A stretch of DNA of 30,656 nucleotides from JAAYAY01 sp964429355 (GCA_964429355.1 CAYSCH010000075.1:1-30656), one strand, 5' to 3'. Shown: positions 18,006 to 26,718, numbered from the stretch's first letter. A program made the numbers and translations. The notes: generated from the sequence alone by a model not told the origin.

Positions 18006-19439
18006 ATGACTGACCCCCGACTTGAATCCGACCTCCTCGGCTCCCGCGAACTGCCGCGCGGGGCTCTCCATGGGATTCACACACTACGGGCGATTGAGAA
18101 CTTCCCGCTGGCAGGCCGCCCCGTTCGCCGCGAACTGGTGCATGCCTTCGGCGCCGTCAAACTGGCGGCTGCCCTCGCCAACCGGGAACTGGGGATGCTG
18201 GACGACGCCGTCTTTCCCGCCATCGAAACCGCTTGCCGCGAAATGATCGACGGCCGTCTCGACGAGCACATCCTTGTCGACGCTCTGCAGGGCGGGGCAG
18301 GTACCTCCACGAATATGAACGTCAACGAGGTGCTTGCCAACCGTGCCCTCCAGCTCTCGGGCCGATCGCCGGGCGACTACGCCTCGATCAGCCCGCACGA
18401 TCACCTCAACCTGCACCAGTCGACCAACGATACGTTCCCCACAGCCCTCAAGGTGGCGGCCTTGGCCTGCCTCGACCGGCTGGAGCTGTCGGCCGTGACG
18501 CTGCTCGAAGCCTTTCAGCACAAGGAAAAGGAATTCGCCGACGTCGTCAAGGTCGGCCGCACCCAGTTGCAGGATGCCGTGCTCATTACCCTGGGACGCG
18601 AGATGGGCGCCTATGCCGAGGCCATCGGACGCGACCGCTGGCGAATCTGCAAATGCAGGGAGCGGCTCCGCGTTGTCAATCTTGGCGGGACGGCCGTCGG
18701 AACCGGCCTGGGGGCCCCCCGAAAGTTCATTTTCCGCGTTGTCGAACACCTCCGGCAAATCACCGGGCAGGGCCTCGCCCGGGCGGAGAACCTGGTCGAG
18801 GCCACCCAGAATGCCGACGTCTTCGTCGAGGTCTCCGGGATCATTCGCACCCTCGCCTCCAACCTGCAGAAGATCGCAACCGACCTGCGACTCCTCGCCT
18901 CGGGGCCCGTGGCCGGTTTCGGCGAAATCCGCCTCCCAGCACGCCAGGCAGGATCCTCGATCATGCCCGGCAAGGTCAACCCGGTGATTCCGGAGGCGGT
19001 CACCCAGGCAGCCATCGCAACCGCCGGTTACGATCAGATGATCCTGCAAGCGGCCGGCATGGGCAACCTGGAACTCAACCCGTTCCTTCCGCTCATTGCC
19101 GAGGCCCTTCTCAGCCAGATCGATCTGCTCACCCGGGCCTGCGACGTTTTTGCCCGGCTGTGTGTCGACGGCATCGTGGCCAATCGAGAACGCTGCCGGC
19201 AATTCGTCAACACGGCTACGACCGCTGCCACCGCCTTGGTCGATGTGCTCGGCTACGAAAAGGCCCAGCAGTTGGCAACACAAGCCGAGAACCAGGGCAA
19301 ACCGATCCGGCAGGTCGTTCTCGAAGAAACGTCGCTGACAGAAGCCGATTTCGACGCCCTCGTCGCCCCCGAGCGTGTCGCGCGGCTCGGTTCCGAACCA
19401 CTTGCCAGGGATAAGAAAAACTCCACACAATCGGAATAG
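18006..19439 (+). CDS. aspA: aspartate ammonia-lyase
   Basis: This 477-residue member of the fumarase/aspartase superfamily converts aspartate to fumarate and ammonium in the cytoplasm. Visible motifs are GGAGTSTNMNVNEV, the SPHDHLNLHQSTNDTFPTA block, and the signature loop GSSIMPGKVNPVIPE (residues about 316-330), which carries the catalytic serine S318. The Asn-Met-Asn and loop patterns favour aspartase over fumarase, though class II fumarases are close relatives. It lies 142 bases after hydG and 4 bases before hydF. aspA is known to sit in hydrogenase-maturation loci of other anaerobes (for example Desulfovibrio). Because the bridging amine of the H-cluster can derive from ammonium, local ammonium supply is a reasonable role here. 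The Shine-Dalgarno site before ATG 18006 is weak. Confidence 0.92.
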   Translation: MTDPRLESDLLGSRELPRGALHGIHTLRAIENFPLAGRPVRRELVHAFGAVKLAAALANRELGMLDDAVFPAIETACREMIDGRLDEHILVDALQGGAGTSTNMNVNEVLANRALQLSGRSPGDYASISPHDHLNLHQSTNDTFPTALKVAALACLDRLELSAVTLLEAFQHKEKEFADVVKVGRTQLQDAVLITLGREMGAYAEAIGRDRWRICKCRERLRVVNLGGTAVGTGLGAPRKFIFRVVEHLRQITGQGLARAENLVEATQNADVFVEVSGIIRTLASNLQKIATDLRLLASGPVAGFGEIRLPARQAGSSIMPGKVNPVIPEAVTQAAIATAGYDQMILQAAGMGNLELNPFLPLIAEALLSQIDLLTRACDVFARLCVDGIVANRERCRQFVNTATTAATALVDVLGYEKAQQLATQAENQGKPIRQVVLEETSLTEADFDALVAPERVARLGSEPLARDKKNSTQSE

Positions 19440-19443
19440 ACTC

Positions 19444-20694
19444 GTGAACTCGACCCCCAAAGGACTGCGTCTTCACATCGGGCTGTTCGGACGCCGCAAC
19501 GTGGGAAAATCGTCGTTGCTCAACGGCATCACGCGGCAACATGCTTCGATTGTGTCCGAGGTGGCCGGCACCACGACCGATCCGGTCGAGAAGCCGATGG
19601 AACTGCTGCCCATCGGCTCGGTGCTGTTCATCGACACCGCCGGCATCGATGATGAGGGTGCGCTCGGGCGCCAACGGGTGGAAAAGTCGCGGCAGGTTTT
19701 CGATCGCACCGATCTGGCCCTCCTCGTCACGGAGTCCGGCATGTGGGGGCCCTTCGAAGAAGGAATTCTCCGGGTACTGCAAGACCGCAAGACGCCGCTG
19801 ATCGTCGTCTTCAACAAGACCGACCTGGCCGAACCTGATGCAGCGACGGTCCATCGCCTTGCCGCCGCGAAGATTCCCACGGTGCGTACCGTGGCCGCCA
19901 GCGGGGAAGGCCTCCTCGACCTTCGCCGCGAGTTGATCCAGGCGGTACCCGAAGAGTTTCTGAACACCCCGCCGCTGGTGGCCGATCTGGTTCCCCCCGG
20001 CGAACTGGCCGTGCTCGTGGTCCCCATCGACCTGGAAGCTCCGAAGGGGCGTTTGATCGTTCCCCAGGTGCAGACCATTCGCGACCTCTTGGACCACGAC
20101 GCCTACTGCATGGTGGTCAAAGAACGTGAGTTGTGCGACGCGCTGGCCCGCCTCCGCCGGCCCCCCGCCCTGGTGATCACCGATTCGCAGGCATTTCTCA
20201 AGGTGGCGGGCGATACGCCGCCGGACGTCAAGATGACGTCCTTCTCCATTCTCTTCGCGAGGCAGAAGGGCGATCTGGCCGAGTTCGTTCGCGGTGCCAC
20301 CGCCATCGATCGGCTTCGGTCGGGCGATCGTGTGCTCATTGCCGAAACCTGTAGCCACCACCCCATCGGCGACGACATCGGCCGGGTCAAGATCCCCCGC
20401 TGGCTCACTCAGTTCGTGGGCGGGAAGCTCGACATCCAGCACATGCAGGGCCGTGACTTCCCCGCGGACCTCGACAGCTACCGGCTGGTAATCCACTGTG
20501 GTGCCTGCATGTGGAACCGTCGTGAAGTCCTCTCCAGGATTGACCGCTGCCGCGTCGCGGGAGTGCCGATCTGCAACTACGGGGTCACGATCGCCTACAC
20601 GCTGGGGATCTTCGAACGAGCCCTTGAGCCGTTCCCCGACGCTATGGAGGCATACAACGTGGCGGCGGCCTCCTGCCGCAGCATTCGCGGGTAA
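19444..20694 (+). CDS. hydF: [FeFe]-hydrogenase maturation GTPase HydF
   Basis: HydF is the GTPase scaffold that carries the [2Fe] precursor and transfers it to the apo-hydrogenase. The 416-residue protein has an N-terminal G domain with P-loop GRRNVGKS (16-23), the switch threonines in GTTTDPV, DTAG and NKTD. A dimerisation domain follows, then the C-terminal cluster site C-x-H-x45-H-C-x2-C (C303, H305, H351, C352, C355). The GTG at 19444 was chosen because it lies 4 bases after the aspA stop and leaves the standard short leader before the G domain. The frame is open upstream into aspA, but those codons do not resemble HydF. No hydE accompanies it. Confidence 0.95.
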   Translation: MNSTPKGLRLHIGLFGRRNVGKSSLLNGITRQHASIVSEVAGTTTDPVEKPMELLPIGSVLFIDTAGIDDEGALGRQRVEKSRQVFDRTDLALLVTESGMWGPFEEGILRVLQDRKTPLIVVFNKTDLAEPDAATVHRLAAAKIPTVRTVAASGEGLLDLRRELIQAVPEEFLNTPPLVADLVPPGELAVLVVPIDLEAPKGRLIVPQVQTIRDLLDHDAYCMVVKERELCDALARLRRPPALVITDSQAFLKVAGDTPPDVKMTSFSILFARQKGDLAEFVRGATAIDRLRSGDRVLIAETCSHHPIGDDIGRVKIPRWLTQFVGGKLDIQHMQGRDFPADLDSYRLVIHCGACMWNRREVLSRIDRCRVAGVPICNYGVTIAYTLGIFERALEPFPDAMEAYNVAAASCRSIRG

Positions 20695-20906
20695 GTCGCC
20701 TCGCCTTCAGGAGAGCCCGGCATTTCTTCCCAGAATGGGTTAGGACCTTTGAGCCGGTGATTTGCGATATTTGCTTGTGTCGGAGGGGCCAGTTTGCGAT
20801 ACTGTACGGCGCCGACCGGCATCGCCCGGATTCGGCTCGGGGTTCGTGGTACGCCCAGTGCCGTCGATCGGAGTGAAGTGTTACGTTTTTCTCGGGAGAG
20901 AACGCG

Positions 20907-23621
20907 GTGAAGAAATCAATGCCCATCCTGTCTGGTTCCGGGCGGTTTGCAGTGCTCGGATCGATCGTTGTTCTGGGTGCGGTTTTCCTGCTGGGTTGCG
21001 GCGGATCCGATACCCCGCCCCCAGCCCCCGATTCGGCTCCTGCGCCTGCCGCGCCTGCCGATGCTGCCGGGGCACCGGCGGCCGCGCCGAGCGATCCGAC
21101 ACCGGAAAGCGAAGCGGCCAAGCAGGCACCCGTCCCACCGGTCGAAGGACCCTCGCCTGAGAAGACTGAGCCAGCAGCTCCCGAGGGCACGCCTCCTCCC
21201 GCCACCAAGAAGACGCCCGAAGAAGAAGCCGCCAAAGCCCCTGAAGAGACCGCCCCTGCCCCGGAGGCGACCGAGTCGGCCCAGGAGGCAAAGCCGCGCC
21301 CAGACGATGTCGTTGCCTGGACAGACGACGACTATCGGTCCGCCAAAGAGGATCGCGATCCCAAACTGCTCGATGCGGTGGCCTACCTGGGGGAAAATAA
21401 GTCAGGTGATGCCAAAGCGGCCAGCTTGCTGGCAGAGCTGTTAGTCATGCCCGAGGACCCCGAACCGGAACCGAAACCGGAACCCAAGGTCGAGAAGAAA
21501 CCAGAGCCAAAGCCATCGGGCTACGATTCCTATATGGGACCGGCGGGCTATATGCCGCCGATGGAAGATACGTCGTCGGGCATGGAAGATATGAGTGGGA
21601 TGGCGGGGTACATGGGTGCCCAGGAAGATATGTACGGCGAATACAGCGGGCCAAGTGGAAGGAAAACGGAAGTGAAAATGCCGCTGGCTGCGAGCTACGT
21701 CAGCTTGACCGGCGGTATTGTTCGGGCCCTCGGCGCCAATGGAACCAAGGAAGCCCGAGCCGTTTTCGAACAGTTGCTGATGGGCAAACTGCCGGCGGGC
21801 AATGAGCGCGCCGCCGTGGGGGCCGTGTTACGAACGCTCGTCGACTATTCCAGCGCGGAAAACGATGCCCTGCTGCAAAAGGCCTTGACAGTTCCCGAGA
21901 ACTATCGCCCCAGCAGGGAAAAACTGACGGCCGCGTTCAAGCTGGCTCTTGGGGCAACCGCCGCCGCACCGAAGGAGGCCGAAAAGCCCAAAGAAGCCGA
22001 AGAATCGTCCGAGGGTGAACGGCCGAAAGCGGCCGAGAAGGCGCCAGACATCGACGCACTGGTGGCCGCGGCGCTGGCCAATAAGGTCACGGCCGAAGAC
22101 ATCCGCGATACCACCTTGCCGCTGATCGAGAAGTCGGCCTCCATGCGCCTGCGATACGATCTGGCCGTCTACCTGGTTGGCCAGCCATCCGAAAGCCTCG
22201 GTCCGCGATTGCAGGAACTCGTGACCGTGACCAATCCGCTCAACGTGCAGGCCCAGATCGGGCTCTATCGTTATCCCAAGACTCCCCCGGAAATGAGGGA
22301 TTCTTTCGAACGCTATTTCACCAGCTACGCCTCGTGCACCCTGGGGCGGATGCTGGCCGTGTCGACCGATGAAGGGGTCAGCATCGAGGAACCAATGGCT
22401 GCCGCAGGGCCGGGCGGATTGTCACAGGGCGAGCAGAAGGCTTGGTCTGGTTTTGGCGACAAGACCACGAAGCGGCCCGATACGCCCGCAGGGAGCAGCG
22501 GGGCCTACGGCCCACCCCTCTCAGGAAGCAGCGGGGCCTACGGCGGAGCTCCTCCACCCACAGAGGGCCTCACGGGCGAAGAAGGTTACATGCCGCCGGA
22601 AAGCTCCTCCAGTCCCGGTCCTCCACCGGGAGCGAGTCAAATGTACGGCGAACAGGCCATGCCGAGTGCTGAAGGAATGATGGGGAGTGGTGGCGAGGGA
22701 GGCGCTGCGAAACCGCTCGCGGGACCGGGCAAGGTCGATCAAGCATCCGTCAAAGAGTTCCAGAATGTGGCGGCAGCCAACCCGAACCTGCCCTACGAAT
22801 TGGCCCAGCAACTCTGGAGCAACGAGCTCGGCAATACCCTGGCCGCCAAAATGAACGCTCTTCCAACGCTTGCGGACGGAGCCCAACTGGTCATGCTTGC
22901 CGGACACATCCCGACCGATGCGATGCGGGCCCAGTTGCTCAAGACCCTCCAGACGCATTGGACGGAAGGGCCTGGTGCATTTGCCTCTGCCAACGTAACC
23001 AACGAGATCGGAATCAGCGACCCCGGCTTCATCGCAATCATCAAATCCTTGCCGCGCAGAGAACCGCCGGCCAAGGCGGCGAAGGTGGAGCCGAACAAGG
23101 AACAGGATGCCCAATACGCCTGGATGCAGGCGGTTTACGGCACGGTTCGGGGGTTCTGTGAACAGTTCCAGAAGGCCGCCGACAACCAGATGGCCAATAA
23201 GGCCGAACTCATCGCGAAACTGCCCTTCCCGGTACACTCGGCAGACGCGGTCACTCACGTCTACGCCATGGATTGGCAGCAAAGCGTTGGGAGCCGCCTG
23301 GGCGGAGGCCTCGTCAGCCCCATGCGGATCTACTACCTGCGATGCGAAGATACCGGCCTGTACAATAAGGTTGAAGGGACGTACAAACGCGCGGTTCCCT
23401 CGGGGACGGAACGCCTGGTAATGAACGGCCTGTGGATCGACGGAAGCAAGCCCGGTCCGCAGCCCGGCCGCAGAACGACCATGGACGTCATCATCGATCG
23501 AACCGATTACAGGAAGGAACGGAAAGTGGGTGAGGCGGAGCCGATGGTCATCCAGGTGCTCTACGTGGAGATCAACGACCCCAATCCGCCCAAGGCGCCC
23601 GAAGCGGCTGCCGCGGGGTAG
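20907..23621 (+). CDS. large Pro/Ala/Glu-rich lipoprotein of unknown function
   Basis: The family is not recognised. The 904-residue product begins with a lipoprotein signal (VFLLGCGG, lipid-modified C31). Residues about 32-130 are a Pro/Ala/Glu-rich disordered linker. A PEPKPEPK-type stretch and a Gly/Tyr/Met-rich segment follow (GYMPP, MAGYMGAQEDMYGEY). A helical domain lies near residues 255-490, then a second Gly/Ser/Tyr-rich linker in which GSSGAYG is duplicated (17-base direct repeat at 22495-22511 and 22528-22544). The last 300 residues look folded and mixed alpha/beta. It should be anchored to a membrane facing the periplasm. The GTG start follows GGGAG (20894-20898) by 8 bases. It lies 212 bases after hydF, so co-transcription is possible but not shown. 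Confidence 0.75.
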   Translation: MKKSMPILSGSGRFAVLGSIVVLGAVFLLGCGGSDTPPPAPDSAPAPAAPADAAGAPAAAPSDPTPESEAAKQAPVPPVEGPSPEKTEPAAPEGTPPPATKKTPEEEAAKAPEETAPAPEATESAQEAKPRPDDVVAWTDDDYRSAKEDRDPKLLDAVAYLGENKSGDAKAASLLAELLVMPEDPEPEPKPEPKVEKKPEPKPSGYDSYMGPAGYMPPMEDTSSGMEDMSGMAGYMGAQEDMYGEYSGPSGRKTEVKMPLAASYVSLTGGIVRALGANGTKEARAVFEQLLMGKLPAGNERAAVGAVLRTLVDYSSAENDALLQKALTVPENYRPSREKLTAAFKLALGATAAAPKEAEKPKEAEESSEGERPKAAEKAPDIDALVAAALANKVTAEDIRDTTLPLIEKSASMRLRYDLAVYLVGQPSESLGPRLQELVTVTNPLNVQAQIGLYRYPKTPPEMRDSFERYFTSYASCTLGRMLAVSTDEGVSIEEPMAAAGPGGLSQGEQKAWSGFGDKTTKRPDTPAGSSGAYGPPLSGSSGAYGGAPPPTEGLTGEEGYMPPESSSSPGPPPGASQMYGEQAMPSAEGMMGSGGEGGAAKPLAGPGKVDQASVKEFQNVAAANPNLPYELAQQLWSNELGNTLAAKMNALPTLADGAQLVMLAGHIPTDAMRAQLLKTLQTHWTEGPGAFASANVTNEIGISDPGFIAIIKSLPRREPPAKAAKVEPNKEQDAQYAWMQAVYGTVRGFCEQFQKAADNQMANKAELIAKLPFPVHSADAVTHVYAMDWQQSVGSRLGGGLVSPMRIYYLRCEDTGLYNKVEGTYKRAVPSGTERLVMNGLWIDGSKPGPQPGRRTTMDVIIDRTDYRKERKVGEAEPMVIQVLYVEINDPNPPKAPEAAAAG
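22495..22544. repeat. in-frame direct repeat inside the lipoprotein linker
   Basis: GCAGCGGGGCCTACGGC occurs at 22495-22511 and again at 22528-22544, 33 bases (11 codons) apart. It encodes the doubled SSGAYG motif. Confidence 0.9.
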
Positions 23622-23661
23622 TGCCCTGCCCGGATTTCGGGTGAGCGGGTCCCAGCTCGGG

Positions 23662-25080
23662 CTAGTTCCTCTGCGGATGGGCGACTACGCGAACGGCTGC
23701 GTCGAGCGAGCCGGCGTTGTCGGCCAACTCGGCGGCCGATTCGTTGATTCGCAGGAAGAGAGTTCCCGAAGAACGGGGGGTGAGCGTGGCACTGGACCCC
23801 ACCGTTTCCGACTGAAGAAATGCCTGGCCCTTGTCGTCGCCCTCCGGCACCACAGTGGCCAGAAGCACACCCAGGGGCCGTCCGCGATAGTAGCGGATCG
23901 TGACGCCTCCCGGTTCGCACCACCATACAACCGGCGCGTCGGCCACCTGGTACCGTCCCTGGGAACGAATCTCGCAGGGCACGCCCCCCTCAAGCTGAAT
24001 CCCCGTGTTCTGCCAGCCCTTGGCCGCATCGATGCGCACCAGGTTCCAGCCTGGCTTGGCCGGCCTTCCAGGCGCGAAGTCGATCGCCATCCTCGGCACA
24101 TCGTAACCGTACTCCATGTTGGCCACGAAGATCTCCCATTCCGCCGCCAGCGAACTCCATTGGCCGCCAATCAGTTTGCGAAACTGCTCGGTGAAGTCGC
24201 GAGCCTCCACCGAGCGGCTCAGGGAACGGAACCGGTCTCGATAGTGGGGATGGTAGTCCAGCAGCGCCGCGGCCGCCCAGCTCCAGGCGTAGGCCTCGTT
24301 CTGTTGATGGGCAGCGCCGCTGAAGCGAAGTATCTCGTCGAGCGGCAATGCCTTGCCTTGCGCGAACAGGTCCTGAATAGTTCGCACTCTCCCCCATCCG
24401 GGCACCTCGTCGCGCGACTTCGGCATCACCGCCATGGCCAGCCGTCCGTCGTTCCACTGGTGAGTGCCCAGCAGCTCAGCGATTCCTTCCATGTACCACG
24501 GCGGCCCGCACGATCGGAGAATCGTGTTCATGAATCCATGCGTACCCTCGTGGAGCATCAAGTGGCGACGATAGTAGGGGGTCGCTTGCTCGTAAAGCCA
24601 CAGGTCGTAGTTGACGGAGTAACCGTTGGGGAAGGGCGGGAGATACCGCGGCAGCAGGCCGGCCCTGCGAAAACGGTCCCCGTCGCGCATGAGGAAACCC
24701 GTCATGCGCCACTGGCGATGTTCCGCTGGATCGATGGAAAAGTACTCGCACCACAGAGGAAAAGCCTGATCGAAGACGCCTGGCAACTCCTCGATCGTCG
24801 GATCGGAGGGCAAGTCGGTGAACAGAGTGATCCGCTGGCCCGCGATCTTGCGAATCCCTTCCTTGGATGCCTTGGCTTCGTCGACCGTCGAACGTGGGGC
24901 GTCGGGCATGAAGCGGCCGGGACCGTCGTCGCCGTGCATCAGATCTGCCAACGACCGCTCCGCCCGTTCGTACTTGGGCTCCTGAACAAATCCGTTCTCA
25001 CCAAACCCCAACAAGAAGACGATCGCGACCACGAGTGTTCGAAATCGAGGCCCGATACTCTCGCAACGTGAATCTGGCAT
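23662..25080 (-). CDS. DUF1570-like zinc metallopeptidase with a lectin-like C-terminal domain
   Basis: The product is 472 residues from this start and has an N-terminal hydrophobic signal or anchor (TLVVAIVFLLGFG). The central domain carries HEGTH (H177, E178, H181), an HExxH zinc-binding motif, followed by WYMEGIAELLGTH with candidate third ligands E198/E202. This is the gluzincin-like arrangement of DUF1570-type proteins common in Planctomycetota. The C terminus (about residues 360-470) ends in TLFLRINESAAELADNAGS, resembling the PA-IL/LecA-like galactose-binding fold. The start at 25080 is preceded on this strand by AGGTGG, 8 bases away. An upstream ATG at 25161 has no such site. It is probably an exported peptidase acting on glycoproteins. 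It converges with the large lipoprotein and diverges from the solute-binding protein. Confidence 0.75.
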   Translation of the reverse strand: MPDSRCESIGPRFRTLVVAIVFLLGFGENGFVQEPKYERAERSLADLMHGDDGPGRFMPDAPRSTVDEAKASKEGIRKIAGQRITLFTDLPSDPTIEELPGVFDQAFPLWCEYFSIDPAEHRQWRMTGFLMRDGDRFRRAGLLPRYLPPFPNGYSVNYDLWLYEQATPYYRRHLMLHEGTHGFMNTILRSCGPPWYMEGIAELLGTHQWNDGRLAMAVMPKSRDEVPGWGRVRTIQDLFAQGKALPLDEILRFSGAAHQQNEAYAWSWAAAALLDYHPHYRDRFRSLSRSVEARDFTEQFRKLIGGQWSSLAAEWEIFVANMEYGYDVPRMAIDFAPGRPAKPGWNLVRIDAAKGWQNTGIQLEGGVPCEIRSQGRYQVADAPVVWWCEPGGVTIRYYRGRPLGVLLATVVPEGDDKGQAFLQSETVGSSATLTPRSSGTLFLRINESAAELADNAGSLDAAVRVVAHPQRN

Positions 25081-25509
25081 CACCTGGCCCACCTGATCTT
25101 CACTCTCCGTCGACGCATTGGACTTCGCCGCCAGGGCGGATGGCTGTGAAGGCAAGTCCATGGAGACTGTTCGTTTGGCGATCTTCCGCCCATCATTCTA
25201 TGATTCCATGGGGAGCACGTTTCCATACATCGGCGTTCTCGGGGGACTCCCTCGTCTTGATGCGAGTGATTACAATATTCGTAACACTCCAGCCAGGTGA
25301 AGTAGCTGGAAAGGTCGGTAGGCGGCGGAACCTCGGTCGACTACGAGCATGCTCAAATGCATGACATCGCTTCCCCAGTCCAACCCACGTTGCCCGCCTT
25401 CCGACCGGCAGTCCTGCTACTGCAGATGGCTGAATAGATACCAATATTCTAGGCTGAACCGCGTGGGGGCGCGTAGCTTTTGGCGGGTACTTTTCCGGGA
25501 GGAAAGACG
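25081..25509. other. divergent intergenic region
   Basis: This stretch separates the minus-strand peptidase from the plus-strand solute-binding protein and should hold both promoters. It contains a marked dyad (25264-25289) and a perfect 10-base palindrome GAGCATGCTC at 25345-25354. No gene is supported. Confidence 0.55.
25264..25289. promoter_or_regulatory. operator-like dyad between divergent genes
   Basis: GAGTG-A-TTAC (25264-25273) mirrors GTAA-CACTC (25281-25289) around AATATTC, giving nine paired positions with a single-base bulge on the left. TACAAT at 25271-25276 inside it resembles a -10 box, so a protein bound here could block transcription. The regulator is unknown, and the sequence is not a recognisable Fur box. 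Confidence 0.4.
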
Positions 25510-26541
25510 ATGCAACTGACGGCGACTCGACTTGCTGCCATGCTTCTGGTTCTGCCCTGGCTTTCCCTGTCCGGATGCTGGAGCCGTGGCCCGAACGAAG
25601 TGATCGTTTACACGGCTCTTGATTCCGAGTTCTCGGAACCGATCTTCGCGGAGTTCCAGTCCGAGAGCGGCATCAAGGTTCTGCCGAAATTCGACACGGA
25701 ATCGACCAAGACTGTCGGCCTGACCGAGGCCCTCCTGTCCGAACGGGACCACCCCAGGTGTGATGTCTTCTGGAACAACGAGATCCTTCACATGCTTCGG
25801 CTGCGTGGCCAGGGCATGCTCGATGTCTACGACTCCCCCGCGGCCGAGAGTTACCCGGCCATGTACCGGTCTCCGGACGGCTACTGGCACGGCTTCGCGG
25901 CCCGGGCCCGGGTGCTGATCGTCAACACGTCGCTCCTGGCGGAAGCCGACCACCCCAAATCGATCTATGACCTGGCCGACTCGAAGTGGCGAGGTAAGAC
26001 GGCCATCGGCAAGCCTCTTTTCGGCACGACGGCCACGCATGCCGCCTGCCTGTTTGCCGCCCTGGGGCCTGACAAGGCTCAAAACTTCTTCCGCTCTCTC
26101 AAGAAGAACGACGTGCAGGTCCTTTCAGGCAACAAGCAGGTGGCGCTCGCGGTCGCGGCCGGCAGTGCTCTGTTCGGACTTACGGATACGGACGACGCGA
26201 TTATCGAAATCGAGAACGCGATGCCGGTGGCGATCGTCTATCCCGATCAGGGCAAGGGAGAGTTGGGCACCCTGTTCATTCCCAACACCGTCGGAATTAT
26301 CAAGAGGGGACCCAACCCGGAAAATGCCCGGCGTCTGGTCGATTACTTGCTTTCTCCGGAGGTTGAGGCCAGACTGGCCCAAGGCGCCAGTGCCCAGATC
26401 CCATTGAACCCGAAAGTCGAAACGAAAGTGCGTGTCGAGACTCCCAAGACGGTTCACGCAATGGAGGTCGACTTCGACCTCGCGGCGGAGAACTGGGAAA
26501 CGACGTCGCAGTTCATTCAGATTCTGTTTACGGGGGGGTGA
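25510..26541 (+). CDS. iron-type ABC transporter solute-binding lipoprotein
   Basis: The 343-residue lipoprotein (LSLSGC, lipidated C23) belongs to the AfuA/FbpA/FutA-type extracellular solute-binding proteins. The mature part begins with VIVYTALDSEFSEPIF, the family's first strand and helix. Further family segments are CDVFWNNEILHM, GFAARARVLIVNT, LADSKWRGKTAIGKPLFGTT and VYPDQG-ELGTLFIPNTVGI. These proteins usually capture ferric iron, though related ones bind thiamine, polyamines or other solutes. Metal ligands cannot be assigned confidently. GGGAGGA (25497-25503) precedes the ATG by 6 bases. No permease or ATPase gene is next to it, so the membrane components must be elsewhere. Confidence 0.85.
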   Translation: MQLTATRLAAMLLVLPWLSLSGCWSRGPNEVIVYTALDSEFSEPIFAEFQSESGIKVLPKFDTESTKTVGLTEALLSERDHPRCDVFWNNEILHMLRLRGQGMLDVYDSPAAESYPAMYRSPDGYWHGFAARARVLIVNTSLLAEADHPKSIYDLADSKWRGKTAIGKPLFGTTATHAACLFAALGPDKAQNFFRSLKKNDVQVLSGNKQVALAVAAGSALFGLTDTDDAIIEIENAMPVAIVYPDQGKGELGTLFIPNTVGIIKRGPNPENARRLVDYLLSPEVEARLAQGASAQIPLNPKVETKVRVETPKTVHAMEVDFDLAAENWETTSQFIQILFTGG

Positions 26542-26634
26542 ATCACTGGGAGGGTAGCCATGAGCGGAGAGGATGCTTCACGTCGCGGGTTCATTGCCAG
26601 GCTGTAAGAAACCCTCACAAAACGTACGAGTTTC

Positions 26635-26653
26635 CCACGAGCATGGATGTGCA
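26635..26653 (+). repeat. dispersed 19-base repeat, copy 1
   Basis: CCACGAGCATGGATGTGCA at this place matches 18 of 19 bases of the copy at 29759-29777. Similarity continues weakly to the right (CGG.GG). It lies in the convergent gap between the solute-binding protein and the MATE gene. Confidence 0.5.
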
Positions 26654-26718
26654 CAGCCGGTGGTTTTGTTAGCGGCTCTAAACCGGCCGCTTCGGGTGGC
26701 TTGCCCCGCTTGACTCCG

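Noticed and set aside
23530..25071. 513-residue plus-strand open frame
   Set aside because: Shadow of the minus-strand metallopeptidase, which carries HEGTH and lectin-like motifs.
25345..25354. perfect palindrome GAGCATGCTC
   Set aside because: Short and isolated, with no second copy seen and no promoter elements around it.
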